A stretch of DNA of 37,661 nucleotides, taken from Miniimonas arenae (GTDB lineage Bacteria; Actinomycetota; Actinomycetes; Actinomycetales; Beutenbergiaceae). Location of the stretch: NCBI RefSeq assembly GCF_006351005.1, contig NZ_VENP01000032.1, positions 1 to 37,661 on the forward strand, given 5' to 3'. Shown here piece after piece: positions 31,361 through 37,661 of this stretch (the stretch's first letter is position 1; each line of letters opens with the position of its first letter). Under the pieces are notes generated by a model. It was not told where the DNA came from, ran no database searches, and saw only the letters and a list, made by a program, of their open reading frames with translations. The position numbers and the translations under genes are program-made.

Positions 31361-32754
31361 CCGGCCCCGAGCGCGGCGAGCAGCAGCGCCTCGGCCACGA
31401 CGACGTGCCGCAGCTCGCCCAGGTGGACCGACTCGTCGGCCCCGTGCGCCCGCGAGTCGGGGTCCTCCACGCCCGTCACGAGGATCGTGGCGTCGGGCGC
31501 GAGGCGCAGCAGGTCGGCGATGAACGGGATCGAGCCACCCATCCCCATGTCGACCGGCGGGTGGCCCCAGGCGCGCGCGAAGGCCGCGCGGGCCGTGCGC
31601 ATCGCGGGCGCGTCGTGCGGCGCGAGGAAGGCCTCGCCGCGCTCGCCCGGGGTCACCGTGAGCCGCGCGCCGAACGGTGCGTGCGCGTGCAGGTGGGCGA
31701 TCAGCGCCGCCTCGGCGGCCGCGGGGTCCTGCCCGGGCGCGAGGCGGAGGCTCAGCTTGGCCGCGGCGGTGTGCCGGATGGTGTTGGAGGAGTGCGCGAT
31801 CGTCGGGGCGTCGATGCCGATGACACTCAGCGCCGGACGCATCCACAGCCGGTCCGGGATCGTCCCGGTGCCGGCGAGGCGCACGCCGTCGAGCACGCCC
31901 GCCTCCGCGCGGAACATCTCCTCGGAGTAGTCCAGCGGGGCGGCCTCGCCGCGGACAAGGCCCTCGACGGCGACGCTGCCGTCCTCGTCGTGCAGCGTCG
32001 CCACGAGCCGCGCGAGCAGCGTGAGCGCGTCCAGCACCGGTCCGCCGAAGACTCCCGAGTGCACCGCGTGCTCGAGCACGTCGACGCGCACGACGAGGTC
32101 CACGAGGCCGCGCAGCGACGTCGTGAGCGCGGGGATGCCTACCTTCCAGTTCGCCGAGTCGGCGACCACGACCACGTCGGAGCGCAGGCGGTCCCCGAAC
32201 GTGTCGAGGAACGCGGTGAACGACGGCGAGCCCACCTCCTCCTCGCCCTCGACGAACACGGTGACCCCGACCGGCCACGCGTCCGCGAACACCGCGGCTA
32301 GCGCGCGCAGCGCGCCGACGTGTGCCATGACACCCGCCTTGTCGTCGGCGGCGCCCCGCCCGAACAGCCGGTCCCCGCGACGGGACGGCTCGAACGGCTC
32401 GGTGGTCCAGCCCTCGCCCGGCGGCTGGACGTCGTGGTGGGCGTACAGCAGGACGGTGGGTGCGCCGTCGGGCCCGGGTCGGTGGGCGACGACGGCGGGC
32501 GCGCCGCCCGGCATCCGCAGCACCTCGACCTGGGGCAGGCCGGCGCCGCGCAGCAGGTCCGCGACGGCGGACGCGCTCGCCTCGACGTGCGCCTGGTCGA
32601 ACGCGGGCGCCGACACCGACGGGATGCGCACCAGCGCCTCGAGGTCGGCCCGCACGTCGTCGACGCCGGCGTCGACGGCGCGCTCGAGCGCCTCGAGGGT
32701 CTCGGTCGGGAGGGGCAGGGGCTCGGGCGTGGAAGCGTCTGGAACCGTCGTCAC
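31348..32754 (-). CDS. M20-family dipeptidase/carboxypeptidase
   Basis: A cytoplasmic zinc peptidase of 468 residues. Metal and catalytic motifs are YAHHDVQP (His106 and Asp108), GRGAADDKAG (bridging Asp at 137), VEGEEEVGS (about 169-176) and HGADESV near the C-terminus. A dimerisation lid domain lies between about 210 and 320. GTG 32754 is 6 nt behind TAGGTT, so it is predicted leaderless. It overlaps the following glycerate-kinase-like gene by 13 nt. In M. tuberculosis a similar peptidase (Rv2141c) lies near pyrD, not in this exact place. Substrate is unassigned. Confidence 0.92.
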   Translation of the reverse strand: MTTVPDASTPEPLPLPTETLEALERAVDAGVDDVRADLEALVRIPSVSAPAFDQAHVEASASAVADLLRGAGLPQVEVLRMPGGAPAVVAHRPGPDGAPTVLLYAHHDVQPPGEGWTTEPFEPSRRGDRLFGRGAADDKAGVMAHVGALRALAAVFADAWPVGVTVFVEGEEEVGSPSFTAFLDTFGDRLRSDVVVVADSANWKVGIPALTTSLRGLVDLVVRVDVLEHAVHSGVFGGPVLDALTLLARLVATLHDEDGSVAVEGLVRGEAAPLDYSEEMFRAEAGVLDGVRLAGTGTIPDRLWMRPALSVIGIDAPTIAHSSNTIRHTAAAKLSLRLAPGQDPAAAEAALIAHLHAHAPFGARLTVTPGERGEAFLAPHDAPAMRTARAAFARAWGHPPVDMGMGGSIPFIADLLRLAPDATILVTGVEDPDSRAHGADESVHLGELRHVVVAEALLLAALGAGCAS

Positions 32755-32760
32755 GCGTCG

Positions 32761-32766
32761 AACCTA
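32761..32766 (-). promoter_or_regulatory. -10 TAGGTT, leaderless GTG start of the M20 peptidase
   Basis: TAGGTT on the minus strand, 6 nt, then GTG at 32754. It is back to back with the TACCCT of the DUF3043 gene, 11 bp apart. Confidence 0.5.
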
Positions 32767-32777
32767 CCGGGCTCGAC

Positions 32778-32783
32778 TACCCT
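32778..32783 (+). promoter_or_regulatory. -10 TACCCT, leaderless GTG start of the DUF3043 gene
   Basis: TACCCT, 6 nt, then GTG at 32790. Its -35 region would lie inside the first codons of the divergent peptidase. Confidence 0.5.
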
Positions 32784-32789
32784 GACGAG

Positions 32790-33503
32790 GTGTTCGGGAA
32801 CAAGAAGAACGAGACGGCCGCCCCTTCGTCGACGATCGGTGCCGAGGCCGTGCAGCAGCACGAGGTCGCGGTGCCCGACGGCGTGACCCCCGTGGTCGCC
32901 CCGGCCACCGGGACGCAGGATGCCAAGGCGCCCGACAGGGGCACGAGCACCAGCGGCGCGGACGCCTCGCCCGCGGACCGCAAGGGCCGCCCGACGCCCA
33001 CCCGCAAGGAGGCCGAGGCCAAGAACCGCCGGCCGCTCGTGGCCAGCGCGGGAGACCCGAAGGCGGCGCGCGCGGAGCAGCGCAAGGCCAACGCCGAGGC
33101 ACGCGCCCGGATGAACGAGGCCATGAACACCGGCGACGAGCGCTACATGCCGGTCCAGCACAGGGGCGTGCAGCGCCGGTACATCCGCGACTACGTCGAC
33201 GCTCGCTGGTCGCTGGGGGAGTTCTTCCTGCCGATCGCCCTGGTGTTCGTCGTGCTCACGTTCGTCGTGGGGCAGAACCCGAACGTCGCGCTGCCGCTGC
33301 TGCTGGCGATGTACCTGCTGGTGATCATCGCCGTCGTCGACTCCGTGCTCGCGGGCCTGCGCATCCGCAAGCGGCTGCGCACGAAGTTCGGCGAGGACAA
33401 GGTGCAGAAGGGCGGGGTGATGTACGCCGTCCTGCGCTCGTTCCAGATGCGCCCCACCCGCCAGCCGAAGCCGCAGGTCAAGCGCGGGGAGTTCCCCGCC
33501 TGA
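32790..33503 (+). CDS. DUF3043 membrane protein
   Basis: A 237-residue protein of the actinobacterial DUF3043 family (Rv2206-like by position). The N-terminal 90 residues are polar with a basic stretch RKGRPTPTRKEAEAKNRRP, a recurrent family phrase. Next come VQRRYIRDYVDARWSLGEFF and two helices (about 147-162 and 170-190). A basic cytoplasmic end with GGVMYAVLRSFQMRPTRQPKP closes the protein. GTG 32790 fits both the -10 spacing and the family start (VFG..K). It converges on pyrD. Function is unknown. Confidence 0.88.
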   Translation: MFGNKKNETAAPSSTIGAEAVQQHEVAVPDGVTPVVAPATGTQDAKAPDRGTSTSGADASPADRKGRPTPTRKEAEAKNRRPLVASAGDPKAARAEQRKANAEARARMNEAMNTGDERYMPVQHRGVQRRYIRDYVDARWSLGEFFLPIALVFVVLTFVVGQNPNVALPLLLAMYLLVIIAVVDSVLAGLRIRKRLRTKFGEDKVQKGGVMYAVLRSFQMRPTRQPKPQVKRGEFPA

Positions 33504-33593
33504 GACCCGGCGTCACCCGGGCATCACCCCGCGTGACCGGCGTGACGCGAGCCTGACCCGCTCTGACCCCGCGTGGGCGCAGGGCCGGCGCCG

Positions 33594-34646
33594 TCAGCGC
33601 GAGCCGGCCAGCTCGCGCGCCACGGCGCCCGGCCACGCCGGCCCGGAGTAGATGAACGCGGTGTAGGCCTGCACGACGTCGGCGCCCGCCTCGAGCATGC
33701 GGCGCACACCCGCGGCGTCGCTCACGCCGCCGACGCCGATCACGACGCGGCCGGGCAGGTGCGCGCGGACGAGCCGCACCACCTCGAGCGCACGAGCGTG
33801 CAGCGGCTCCCCCGACAGGCCGCCGGGGCCGTGGTCGTGGTCGATCGTGGTGTTCGTCGCCACGACGCCGGCGAGGTCGAGCTCGGTGACGAGCGCGCAC
33901 ACGTCCACCACGTCGTCCTGGGACAGGTCCGGCGCGATCTTGACCAGCACCGGCACGTGGCGGCGCGCCGCGGCGTCGGCCGCCGCCTGCACCGCCTGCA
34001 GGATCGGGCGCAGCGACGCCACCGCCTGCAGGTCCCGCAGGCCGGGGGTGTTCGGGCTGGAGACGTTGACCACGAGGTAGTCGGCGAAGCGCGCCAGCGC
34101 GCTCGCGCTCAGGGCGTAGTCCTGCGCGGCGTGCTCGGGCGGCGTCACCTTGGTCTTGCCGATGTTCACCCCGACGACGGCGGACCGGCCCGCCCGGGTG
34201 CGGCGCAGCGCCGCGAGCCGTGCGGCGACGGCCGCGCTGCCGGAGTTGTTGAAGCCCATCCGGTTCACGAGGGCGCGCTCGTCGACCAGACGCCACAGCC
34301 GGGGCCTATCGTTGCCCGGCTGCGCGTGGGCCGTCACGGTGCCGATCTCCACGTGGGAGAAGCCCAGCGCCAGCAGGCCGGGGACCATCCGGGCCTCCTT
34401 GTCGAAACCCGCTGCGGCGCCGAGCGGGGAGGACAGGTGCCGCCCGAAGAGCGTGGGTCCGGCCGGGCTGGTGCCGGTGCTGCGTCCGGTCCGGCCGACC
34501 CGGCCGAACGTCGCGGCGAGCGCGGCGCGGACGGGGGCGACCCGACCCGCGAGCTCGATGGCACGGGCCGCGCGGTGGTGGGCGACCTCGGGGTCGAGCC
34601 GCGTGAAGGCGTGCCGGAAGACGAACGTGTAGAGGGGATGGCTCAC
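33594..34646 (-). CDS. pyrD: Dihydroorotate dehydrogenase (quinone), class 2
   Basis: Oxidises dihydroorotate to orotate in pyrimidine synthesis and passes electrons to menaquinone at the membrane. The 350-residue protein has the class 2 N-terminal helix (YTFVFRHAF), FDKEARMVPGLLALGFSHVEIGTVT, NRMGFNNSG, NVSSPNTPGL, and IGVGGVSDA. GTG 34646 is preferred to the TTG three codons upstream because it lies 7 nt behind TAGGTT. That -10 contains the TAG stop of the upstream membrane protein gene. The quinone link fits the respiratory genes nearby. Confidence 0.95.
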   Translation of the reverse strand: MSHPLYTFVFRHAFTRLDPEVAHHRAARAIELAGRVAPVRAALAATFGRVGRTGRSTGTSPAGPTLFGRHLSSPLGAAAGFDKEARMVPGLLALGFSHVEIGTVTAHAQPGNDRPRLWRLVDERALVNRMGFNNSGSAAVAARLAALRRTRAGRSAVVGVNIGKTKVTPPEHAAQDYALSASALARFADYLVVNVSSPNTPGLRDLQAVASLRPILQAVQAAADAAARRHVPVLVKIAPDLSQDDVVDVCALVTELDLAGVVATNTTIDHDHGPGGLSGEPLHARALEVVRLVRAHLPGRVVIGVGGVSDAAGVRRMLEAGADVVQAYTAFIYSGPAWPGAVARELAGSR

Positions 34647-34653
34647 GTCCGAC

Positions 34654-34659
34654 AACCTA
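34654..34659 (-). promoter_or_regulatory. -10 TAGGTT of pyrD, overlapping the upstream stop codon
   Basis: TAG (34659-34657) ends the 145-residue membrane protein gene and starts TAGGTT; GTG follows after 7 nt. No Shine-Dalgarno sequence. Confidence 0.5.
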
Positions 34660-35094
34660 CTGGCGGGCGATCCGCGCCGGGTCCGAGCGCCGCAGCCACG
34701 CGAGGCCGAGGAACGGCAGCACGAGCGGGACGTACCCGTAACCCTGGCCGAAGTGCGACCACACGGTCGCCTCGGGGAAGTCCTGCGGGTGGACGAACGA
34801 CCACGTGCCGACGGCGAGCACGCCGACGAGCTCGACGGCCACGGCCACCCAGGCGACGCGCCGCATCCGCACTCCGTTGTGGGCGAGGGCCACGGTCGCC
34901 ACGACGTACACCAGCGCCGCGAACGCGGACAGCCCGTAGGCCAGCGGCGCCTCGGCGGCCTTCGTGAGCAGCTGGTAGGCCGAGCGCGCGGTCGCCGCGA
35001 GGGCGAGGATGCCGTACACGGCGACGAGGGCGCGGCCGGCCCCGTACGCGCGCGGCCGGTCGTCCCCGGGCTCGTGGTGGTGCTGCGTGCTCAT
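34657..35094 (-). CDS. Uncharacterised four-helix membrane protein
   Basis: A 145-residue protein I do not recognise with certainty. After a His-rich start (MSTQHHHEPGDDRP) it has four hydrophobic helices (about 19-40, 50-70, 77-97 and 112-130). The last loop carries HPQDFPEATVWSHFGQGYGYVPL, which looks conserved-type and may hold a functional site. ATG 35094 follows AAGGAG by about 4 nt and overlaps the stop of the preceding gene (ATGA). The two small membrane proteins are therefore co-translated. Function is unknown. Confidence 0.8.
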   Translation of the reverse strand: MSTQHHHEPGDDRPRAYGAGRALVAVYGILALAATARSAYQLLTKAAEAPLAYGLSAFAALVYVVATVALAHNGVRMRRVAWVAVAVELVGVLAVGTWSFVHPQDFPEATVWSHFGQGYGYVPLVLPFLGLAWLRRSDPARIARQ

Positions 35095-35450
35095 CCCGCT
35101 CCTTGCCAGATCTGCCAGATCCTCACCTGGAGGACGACCACCACCGCGCTCGCGACGGCGAGCACCACCGAGCTCCAGCGCGTGCGCTCCACGAACGCCC
35201 ACGCGAAGGCGGCCGGCAGCAGCAGGAGCTCGGTGATGAGATACCCCCACAGCAGCGCCGGATCCCCCGCGCTCGCACCGCGACCGAGGCCGACCGCGAC
35301 GACGACGGCCTGGACGACCAGCCCGACCTCGACGGCGATCATCCCCGGGATCTGGTTGCCCACCACCGGGGTGTCTCGCACGGCCCGCACGCCGGCCCAG
35401 GTCCCGAGCCCGACGGCGAGCGCGCCGACGAGCACGAGCGTGAGCAGCAC
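35091..35450 (-). CDS. Small four-helix membrane protein, first gene of the pair
   Basis: A 119-residue, very hydrophobic protein with four helices (about 1-22, 35-55, 63-83 and 88-108) and almost no loops. I do not recognise the family. GTG 35450 (VLLTLVLVGAL) is chosen because TAGGGT lies 7 nt upstream; a GTG three codons earlier overlaps that -10 motif. The stop overlaps the next membrane protein's ATG. It is divergent from pepA across 39 bp. Possibly the pair forms a heteromeric membrane complex, which is inference. Confidence 0.7.
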   Translation of the reverse strand: MLLTLVLVGALAVGLGTWAGVRAVRDTPVVGNQIPGMIAVEVGLVVQAVVVAVGLGRGASAGDPALLWGYLITELLLLPAAFAWAFVERTRWSSVVLAVASAVVVVLQVRIWQIWQGAG

Positions 35451-35457
35451 GCGGGTC

Positions 35458-35463
35458 ACCCTA
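35458..35463 (-). promoter_or_regulatory. -10 TAGGGT, leaderless start of the membrane-protein pair
   Basis: TAGGGT on the minus strand, 7 nt, then GTG at 35450; 13 bp from the opposing pepA -10. Confidence 0.45.
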
Positions 35464-35476
35464 GCGCGGCGCGCAC

Positions 35477-35482
35477 TACGAT
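35477..35482 (+). promoter_or_regulatory. -10 TACGAT, leaderless start of pepA
   Basis: TACGAT, 7 nt, then ATG at 35490. There is no clear Shine-Dalgarno sequence (only GAGGG adjoining the ATG). Confidence 0.45.
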
Positions 35483-35489
35483 CGAGGGC

Positions 35490-36965
35490 ATGTCCTCCCC
35501 CATCGTGCTCCGTTCCACCGCGCCCGAGGCCGCCGACGTCGAGGCGCTCGTCGTGCTCCTCGCCCGGGACTCGGAGTCGGGGAGCGTCAAGGGGTCGGCG
35601 CACGTGCTCGCCGCGAGCACCTCGACCGTCGCCGAGGAGCTGGCCGACGCCGTCGCCGCCCTCGGCTTGATCGGCAAGGCCGAGGAGGTCGCGACCATCC
35701 CGGCGCCCCCCGTCCTCAAGGCCGACGTCGTGGTACTCGCGGGCGTCGGGGCCGACCCCGCCGACCCGGAGGCCGTGCGGCGTGCCGTCGGCGCCGCGGT
35801 GCGGGCCACGAAGGGCCGGGCCCGGGTCGGTGTGCTGGCTCCGTCGGACGACCCCTCCGTCGTCGGCGCCGTCGCGGAGGGCGCCGCCCTCGGCGGCTAC
35901 GCGTTCACCCGCTACCGGAGCACCGACCCCGAGCCCGAGGTGACCGTGCTCGTGGCCAAGGCGCGCGCGAAGGCGCTGCGCGACGTCGTCGAGCGTGCGC
36001 AGGTCGTCACCGAGGCGGTGACCGCCGTGCGCGACCTCGTGAACACCGGCCCGGGCGACCTCACGCCCGAGGCGTTCGCCGAGGCGGCGCGGCAGGCGGC
36101 CGCCGGGACCAAGGTGAAGGTGGCCTCCCTCGACCTCAAGGCGCTGCGCGCCGGGGGCTACGGCGGGATCGTCGGCGTCGGCCAGGGCTCGCCGAACGAG
36201 CCCCGCCTCGTCACCCTCTCCTACACGCCGTCGCGGCCCGCCGCGCACGTCGCGCTCGTGGGCAAGGGCATCACGTTCGACTCGGGCGGGCTCTCGCTCA
36301 AGCCACCGACCGGCATGATCACGATGAAGAGCGACATGGCCGGCGCCGCCGCCGTGCTGCACACCGTGCTGGCCGCCGCCCGGCTCGGGCTGCCCGTCCA
36401 GGTGACCGGCTTCCTCGCCCTCGCCGAGAACATGCCCTCCGGCGACGCGCAGCGTCCCGGCGACGTGCTCACGATGCGCGGCGGCAAGACGGTCGAGGTG
36501 CTCAACACCGACGCCGAGGGCCGGCTCGTGATGGCCGACGCGCTCGTCGACGCGGCCGCGCTCGAGCCGGACGCCGTGCTCGACATCGCCACGCTCACGG
36601 GGGCGCAGCTCATCGCGCTCGGCCCGCGCGTCACCGGCGTGATGGGCACGCCCGAGGTGCGTGACGCCGTCGTGGCCGCCGCCGACGCGAGCGGAGAGCA
36701 GGCGTGGGCGATGCCGCTGCCCGAGGACCTGCGCCAGGGCCTGGACTCCACGATCGCCGACCTCACGAACGTCGGTGACCGGTTCGGCGGCATGCTCACG
36801 GCCGGGCTGTTCCTGCGCGAGTTCGTCGGGGACACCCCGTGGGCGCACCTCGACATCGCGGGGCCGTCCTTCAACGAGGGCTCACCGTGGGGCTACACGC
36901 CCAAGGGGGGCACGGGGGCCGGCGTGCGCACCCTGCTCGGCTACCTGGAGTCCCGCGCGCGATGA
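35490..36965 (+). CDS. pepA: Leucyl aminopeptidase (M17, cytosol aminopeptidase)
   Basis: A two-metal aminopeptidase that releases N-terminal residues, usually hexameric and cytoplasmic. The 491-residue product has an N-terminal macro-like domain (about 1-165) and the C-terminal catalytic domain with GKGITFDSGGLSLK (about 257-270), MKSDMAGAAAV (about 279) and the family signature NTDAEGRL (about 340-347). ATG 35490 is set by the -10 spacing and the family start. The stop overlaps an ATG (ATGA) of a doubtful 49-codon frame. It lies directly upstream of sucB, as in mycobacteria (Rv2213 and Rv2215). Confidence 0.95.
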   Translation: MSSPIVLRSTAPEAADVEALVVLLARDSESGSVKGSAHVLAASTSTVAEELADAVAALGLIGKAEEVATIPAPPVLKADVVVLAGVGADPADPEAVRRAVGAAVRATKGRARVGVLAPSDDPSVVGAVAEGAALGGYAFTRYRSTDPEPEVTVLVAKARAKALRDVVERAQVVTEAVTAVRDLVNTGPGDLTPEAFAEAARQAAAGTKVKVASLDLKALRAGGYGGIVGVGQGSPNEPRLVTLSYTPSRPAAHVALVGKGITFDSGGLSLKPPTGMITMKSDMAGAAAVLHTVLAAARLGLPVQVTGFLALAENMPSGDAQRPGDVLTMRGGKTVEVLNTDAEGRLVMADALVDAAALEPDAVLDIATLTGAQLIALGPRVTGVMGTPEVRDAVVAAADASGEQAWAMPLPEDLRQGLDSTIADLTNVGDRFGGMLTAGLFLREFVGDTPWAHLDIAGPSFNEGSPWGYTPKGGTGAGVRTLLGYLESRAR

Positions 36966-37161
36966 GCGCGGTGCGTGACTCGGTCGCGGCGGGCGCCGTC
37001 GCCGACCGCGCGGCGGCGGTGTCACGTGGTCGGCATCACGTCGCCGTGGCCGGTCCCGGCCGGCCCGAGTGCCAAGATAGAGATGCGAGCCAGCAGCCCG
37101 AGGACGTGTAGCCGCCCCGCCGGGTGAGCCACCGCGATCGAGAAACGTTAGGAGACAGCAC

Positions 37162-37661
37162 ATGTCGGAGTCCGTGAAGATGCCCGCTCTCGGGGAGAGC
37201 GTGACCGAGGGCACGGTGACACGGTGGCTCAAGGCTGTCGGTGACTCGGTCGAGGTCGACGAGCCCCTGCTCGAGGTGTCCACGGACAAGGTGGACACCG
37301 AGGTCCCCTCGCCCGTCGCGGGCGTCGTCGAGAAGATCCTCGTCGAGGAGGACGAGACGGTCGAGGTCGGCACCGACCTGGCCGTGATCGGCGACGGCAG
37401 CGGCTCTGACTCGGCCGGCTCCGATGGGTCCATCCAGGCCGACGAGCCCCAGCCGGCGACGTCGGGCGCAGCCGCGGAGCCAGAGCAGGCGGAGCCCGAG
37501 GGCGCCGCGCCCTCCCCCGCCGCGCAGGCCGGTGGCAGCAGCGAGAGCGGCTCGGGTGCTGAGTCCGGTTCGGCGCCGGGTTCGGCGTCCGGGACCGAGG
37601 TGACGCTGCCCGCGCTCGGGGAGAGCGTGACCGAGGGCACCGTGACGCGCTGGCTCAAGGA
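37162..37661 (+). CDS. sucB: 2-oxoglutarate (or pyruvate) dehydrogenase E2, N-terminal part with lipoyl domains (partial)
   Basis: The dihydrolipoamide acyltransferase core of a 2-oxoacid dehydrogenase complex; only the first 166 codons are in the window. The first lipoyl domain (about 1-77) has [18 protein letters not shown] and the lipoylation site STDKVDTE at Lys43. A linker rich in Ala, Ser, Gly, Glu and Pro (about 78-144) follows, then a second lipoyl domain starts with the same phrase and runs off the end. ATG 37162 has AGGAGA 7 nt upstream. By position it matches mycobacterial dlaT/sucB (Rv2215). Succinyl versus acetyl specificity lies in the missing catalytic domain. Confidence 0.93.
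   Translation, partial: MSESVKMPALGESVTEGTVTRWLKAVGDSVEVDEPLLEVSTDKVDTEVPSPVAGVVEKILVEEDETVEVGTDLAVIGDGSGSDSAGSDGSIQADEPQPATSGAAAEPEQAEPEGAAPSPAAQAGGSSESGSGAESGSAPGSASGTEVTLPALGESVTEGTVTRWLK
37189..37233 (+). repeat. Lipoyl-domain repeat, first copy
   Basis: These 45 nt recur at 37615-37659 with three differences, all synonymous, encoding the start of each lipoyl domain. Such near-identity can support recombination between domains. Confidence 0.85.

Noticed and set aside
36962-37111. A 49-codon frame starting at the pepA stop (ATGA overlap) and ending before sucB
   Set aside because: No recognisable domain, Arg/Ala-rich composition typical of chance frames at this GC content, and it runs through the likely promoter region of sucB. 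Kept only as a possibility.

Overview
The window is high-GC (roughly 70-75 percent by eye) actinobacterial core chromosome. Gene content and order follow a block known from Mycobacterium tuberculosis (approximately Rv2173 to Rv2215: idsA2, Rv2175c, pknL, aroG, plsC-like, fadD15, Rv2191, trpD, ctaE-qcrCAB, ctaF, ctaC, erpA, Rv2205c-like, Rv2206-like, pepA-like, dlaT/sucB). The PPi-type phosphofructokinase, the sequence style and the extra genes suggest Micrococcales, probably Cellulomonas or a close relative. That placement is inference from recalled family knowledge; no search was run.

Layout. 1-4047: start of an integrase-like gene, then the principal sigma factor sigA, gcvH, a small universal stress protein and a DUF4192 protein, all on the minus strand. 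4194-9282: polyprenyl diphosphate synthase, the Rv2175c-type DNA-binding protein divergent from the PASTA Ser/Thr kinase pknL, and type II DAHP synthase. 9486-13343: PPi-phosphofructokinase coupled to a PlsC-type acyltransferase, a small membrane protein and a ROK glucokinase. 13558-19081: acyl-CoA ligase, a DEDDh exonuclease/UvrC-like fusion, a stand-alone RAM-domain protein, and trpD coupled to a pseudo-receiver protein. 19271-28275: respiratory core, ctaE-qcrC-qcrA-qcrB on plus and ctaC-ctaD-ctaF on minus, converging on sodA and a beta-carbonic anhydrase. 28479-32754: FKBP lipoprotein, erpA, a degenerate glycerate-kinase-like protein and an M20 peptidase. 32790-37661: DUF3043 membrane protein, pyrD, two small membrane proteins, pepA and the start of sucB with its lipoyl domains.

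How it fits together. The central block encodes the cytochrome bcc-aa3 oxidase (menaquinol to oxygen), flanked by superoxide detoxification, CO2/bicarbonate conversion, Fe-S carrier ErpA, quinone-dependent PyrD, and carbon metabolism (glucokinase, PPi-PFK, 2-oxoglutarate dehydrogenase E2). Shikimate/tryptophan, isoprenoid and lipid genes complete a housekeeping picture. I see no tRNA, rRNA, CRISPR array, insertion sequence or phage block.

The most unusual signal is regulatory, not a new gene system. About 17 start codons sit 6-8 nt behind a TANNNT -10 motif, which predicts leaderless transcripts. Two divergent pairs are packed into under 40 bp, and several -10 motifs use the upstream gene's stop codon as their first bases. 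A SigR/SigH-type promoter (GGAAC-N18-GTT) precedes sigA. Two proteins look like pseudo-enzymes or pseudo-receivers: the trpD-coupled receiver and the glycerate-kinase-like protein.
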